This document shows positions 35,434 through 37,621 of a DNA stretch of 37,621 nt, one piece after another. The DNA is from Lachnospiraceae bacterium. Its GTDB lineage: Bacteria > Bacillota > Clostridia > Lachnospirales > Lachnospiraceae. The translations under genes and the position numbers were made by a program. The notes beneath the pieces were generated by a model that had not been told where the DNA came from, searched no databases, and worked only from the letters and a program-made list of their open reading frames with translations. The stretch is taken from the NCBI GenBank assembly GCA_017561085.1, contig JAFZDQ010000080.1, positions 1-37,621 on the forward strand, written 5' to 3'. Numbering within the stretch: position 1 is the stretch's first letter; every line of letters begins with the position of its first letter.

Positions 35434-37046
35434 TATGCATTCTCCTCATTCATAAGGTTTTTGGCCAGTTCTTCTGCCACTTTAATTCCATCCATTGCGG
35501 CGGAGGTAATTCCACCTGCATAACCTGCTCCTTCTCCGCATGGATATAAACCTTTTATATTAGACTGTAAATTTTCATCCCTAAAAATCCGTAGCGGGGA
35601 AGAGGTTCTGCTCTCAATTCCCTCCAGTAATACTTCCGGTGCATTAAATCCTTTTATCACTTTGCCAAAGGATTCCATTCCCTCTACAAAGGTCTGATTC
35701 AATTCATCCGGCAACAGGGAATGTACCTTGGCAAATTGCCATTTTCCTTTTATGGCGGGTGTAAGCTCCATACCGCTTATGGCCTCAGATTCCGGGATTT
35801 CATCACCGCAAACAGCGACTTTGAAGTCTCCATACCGTTCAACAGGAACTGCCCCATTTGCCAGCGCATATGCTTTTTCCTCCAGCTTTTGTTGAAAACG
35901 GATTCCTGCAAGGGCATCTGAATCCCCAAAATCCGCTGGCGTCACCGATACTATGATGGCGCTGTTGGCATTTTCTCCATTTCTATCGCTGTAACTCATA
36001 CCGTTTATGGCCAGTCTGCCGGTCTCTGAAGAAGCATTTACTACATAGCCGCCGGGGCACATGCAAAACGAATACACACCTCTTCCGTTTTCGGAATTAA
36101 AGGTCAGTTTATAGGGCGCACTTCCCAGAATTTCATGATCTTCTACACCATATTGGGATAAATTAATCAGTTTCTGGGGATGCTCCACACGAAGTCCTAC
36201 AGCAAAGGGCTTTGCCTCCATGGTAATGCCGATACGTTGTAATTCTTCAAAAGTATCTCTGGCACTATGCCCGATGGCAAGTACCACATGATTGGTATCC
36301 AAAACTTCATTTTGATTAATTACCACACCGGTAACTAACTCCTTTTCAATCACAAAACCCGTAACACAAGCTGAAAAACGGACTTCTCCACCTAAGCTTA
36401 TGATACGCTCTCGCATATTTTTAATTACCGTGCTTAATACATCCGTACCGATATGTGGCTTTTGGTCGTAAAGAATTTCTTCTTTGGCCCCTTCTTTTAC
36501 AAAAATAGAAAGGACTTCTTTATTTCTGCCATATTTGTCTTTAACAAGGGTATTTAATTTTCCGTCAGAAAAAGTTCCGGCACCGCCTTCACCAAACTGT
36601 ACATTGGAAGATGGATTAAGCTTGCCGCCTTCCCAGAATGCTGCCACATCTTTGGTACGCTCATCAACAGGCTTACCTCTTTCTAATAAAATAGGTTTAA
36701 AGCCCGCCTGTGCAAGCATATAGCCGCAAAACAGACCTGCGGGTCCCGTACCGATGATTACGGGTCTTTTGCTGCAATTCACATTTTTAAAGGGAAATTC
36801 ATAACTTTCACGCGCAACAACCGAAACTTGTTTTTTATCACATTTTTTCAGAACAGCTTTTTCATCTGCTACTTTTACATCAATGATATAGCTGTAAAAT
36901 AAATCCGGTTTCTTTCTTGCATCTATGGAACGACGTACAATGGTAAGTTCCTTTATTTCTTTCGTCCTGAGAATTTTGAATACTTTGGTATTTAAATCTT
37001 CATATGTATGTCCAACCGGTAACTTCAGTTGATTGATTCTTAACAT
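35433..37046 (-). CDS. FAD-dependent dehydrogenase of unknown substrate
   Basis: The 537-aa protein has an N-terminal basic domain (1-90, LRINQLKLPVG start) followed by a Rossmann FAD-binding motif GTGPAG (99-104) and ILLERG (119-124), the GGAGTFSDGKLNT segment, and a C-terminal YPCGEGAGYAGGITSAAMDG motif. It belongs to a widespread family of uncharacterised FAD-dependent oxidoreductases, about 530 aa, common in Firmicutes. The substrate is unknown. GAGG precedes the ATG at 37046. It follows another flavoprotein gene by 29 bases and overlaps the cyclo-ligase gene by one base. Confidence 0.88.
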   Translation of the reverse strand: MLRINQLKLPVGHTYEDLNTKVFKILRTKEIKELTIVRRSIDARKKPDLFYSYIIDVKVADEKAVLKKCDKKQVSVVARESYEFPFKNVNCSKRPVIIGTGPAGLFCGYMLAQAGFKPILLERGKPVDERTKDVAAFWEGGKLNPSSNVQFGEGGAGTFSDGKLNTLVKDKYGRNKEVLSIFVKEGAKEEILYDQKPHIGTDVLSTVIKNMRERIISLGGEVRFSACVTGFVIEKELVTGVVINQNEVLDTNHVVLAIGHSARDTFEELQRIGITMEAKPFAVGLRVEHPQKLINLSQYGVEDHEILGSAPYKLTFNSENGRGVYSFCMCPGGYVVNASSETGRLAINGMSYSDRNGENANSAIIVSVTPADFGDSDALAGIRFQQKLEEKAYALANGAVPVERYGDFKVAVCGDEIPESEAISGMELTPAIKGKWQFAKVHSLLPDELNQTFVEGMESFGKVIKGFNAPEVLLEGIESRTSSPLRIFRDENLQSNIKGLYPCGEGAGYAGGITSAAMDGIKVAEELAKNLMNEENA

Positions 37047-37075
37047 AGGTTAACCTCAATATCTAATATCTTTTT

Positions 37076-37621
37076 CTAATGCTTTAAGGCATCATCCGCT
37101 GCCACAAAGCCACTGCTGAATGCCCACTGCAAATTGTAGCCTCCGCATTTGCCGTCAACATCCAAAACTTCTCCGGTAAAATATAAGCCCGGACATATGC
37201 AAGATTCTAAGGACTCAGTCACTTCTGAAAGCACTACACCACCTGCACAAACCTGTGCATTCTCCATCCCATTAACCGCACTGATATGAAAAACCAAATT
37301 TTGATAATTACGTAAAAATGACATCAGTTTATCCTGTAGTATTTTAGAAACCTTCATCTCAGGCGTTAAGCTGAAATGCTTCATAAGTGCAATATGTATC
37401 TTTTTATGAACAGTTCCGGAAAGAAATTCTTCCAAACTCAAATCCGGAAACTTTTTCAATCGTTCCTTAAAAAACTTATCAAATTTCTTTTCCTCAAATT
37501 CGGGTAACAAATTAACAGCCAACTGAACCTTAGAGGAGTTTTTCAGTGCATAAGAAGCTATTCTGCTGATTTGAAATACCGGTATCCCGGAGATTCCGTA
37601 GTCAGTAAACTGTACCTCACC
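37076..37621 (-). CDS. HI0933-like flavoprotein, 5' end cut by the window edge
   Basis: The minus-strand frame is open from the window edge to a stop at 37076, giving 181 residues of the C-terminal part. It opens with GEVQFTDYGISGIPVFQISR, the typical mid-protein segment of HI0933-like (aminoacetone-oxidase-type) flavoproteins, and ends with GLYFTGEVLDVDGKCGGYN and LQWAFSSGFVAADDA, the family's C-terminal FAD site. The full family length is about 400 aa, so the N-terminal half with the Rossmann motif lies outside. An in-frame TTG at 37522 is not a real start. It is the first visible gene of the flavoprotein-cyclo-ligase-proA run. Confidence 0.88.
   Translation of the reverse strand, partial: GEVQFTDYGISGIPVFQISRIASYALKNSSKVQLAVNLLPEFEEKKFDKFFKERLKKFPDLSLEEFLSGTVHKKIHIALMKHFSLTPEMKVSKILQDKLMSFLRNYQNLVFHISAVNGMENAQVCAGGVVLSEVTESLESCICPGLYFTGEVLDVDGKCGGYNLQWAFSSGFVAADDALKH

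Overview
The window looks like a piece of a Clostridia chromosome, most probably Lachnospiraceae. Base composition is moderate to low GC, and most genes have GGAGG-type ribosome binding sites. Promoters are SigA-like, often with a TGN extension upstream of the -10 box. The gene families fit this group: a GGGtGRT protein beside a NifU-like scaffold, an archaeal/fungal-type Asd, an ACT-domain SerA, a Firmicute-type TopB and a cupin-XRE regulator next to potABCD. The content is mostly core metabolism. I see no insertion sequence, phage gene, CRISPR array or replication origin. The genes at both window edges are cut.

Layout. 1-1653 (minus): a GGGtGRT-family gene (3' end outside the window) behind a NifU-like scaffold gene with its own promoter. 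1726-10135 (minus): a long run read as argH, asd, GGDEF/EAL protein, AAA ATPase, topB and a GlmU-like beta-helix protein, with a good promoter only before argH. 10182-11825 (plus): a two-gene ABC importer lacking a binding protein, ending in a bidirectional terminator shared with tRNA-Thr(CGT). 11953-15241 (minus): glgB with a coiled-coil tail, overlapping an mscS channel gene. 15230-15641 (plus): a small orphan gene whose promoter is back to back with that of glgB.

15667-22489 (minus): amino-acid synthesis, leuB-ilvD-ilvB followed by serC-serA. 22568-25290 (minus): VanY-like peptidase, tgt and yajC. 25370-26558 (plus): aroC. 26614-26747: a 134-nt nested hairpin element between convergent genes. 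26772-28938 (minus): a methyltransferase and a beta-propeller lactonase. 28979-33509 (plus): an XRE-cupin regulator with palindromic candidate operators, then potABCD for spermidine/putrescine uptake. 33546-37621 (minus): a flavoprotein (5' end outside the window), a second FAD-dependent dehydrogenase, 5-formyltetrahydrofolate cyclo-ligase and proA.

The genes form metabolic modules: branched-chain and serine synthesis side by side, threonine/lysine-branch and arginine steps together, and polyamine import with its likely regulator. The least explained parts are the GGGtGRT/scaffold pair, the nested hairpin, the glgB tail with its coupled channel gene, and the EAL-ATPase-topoisomerase run.
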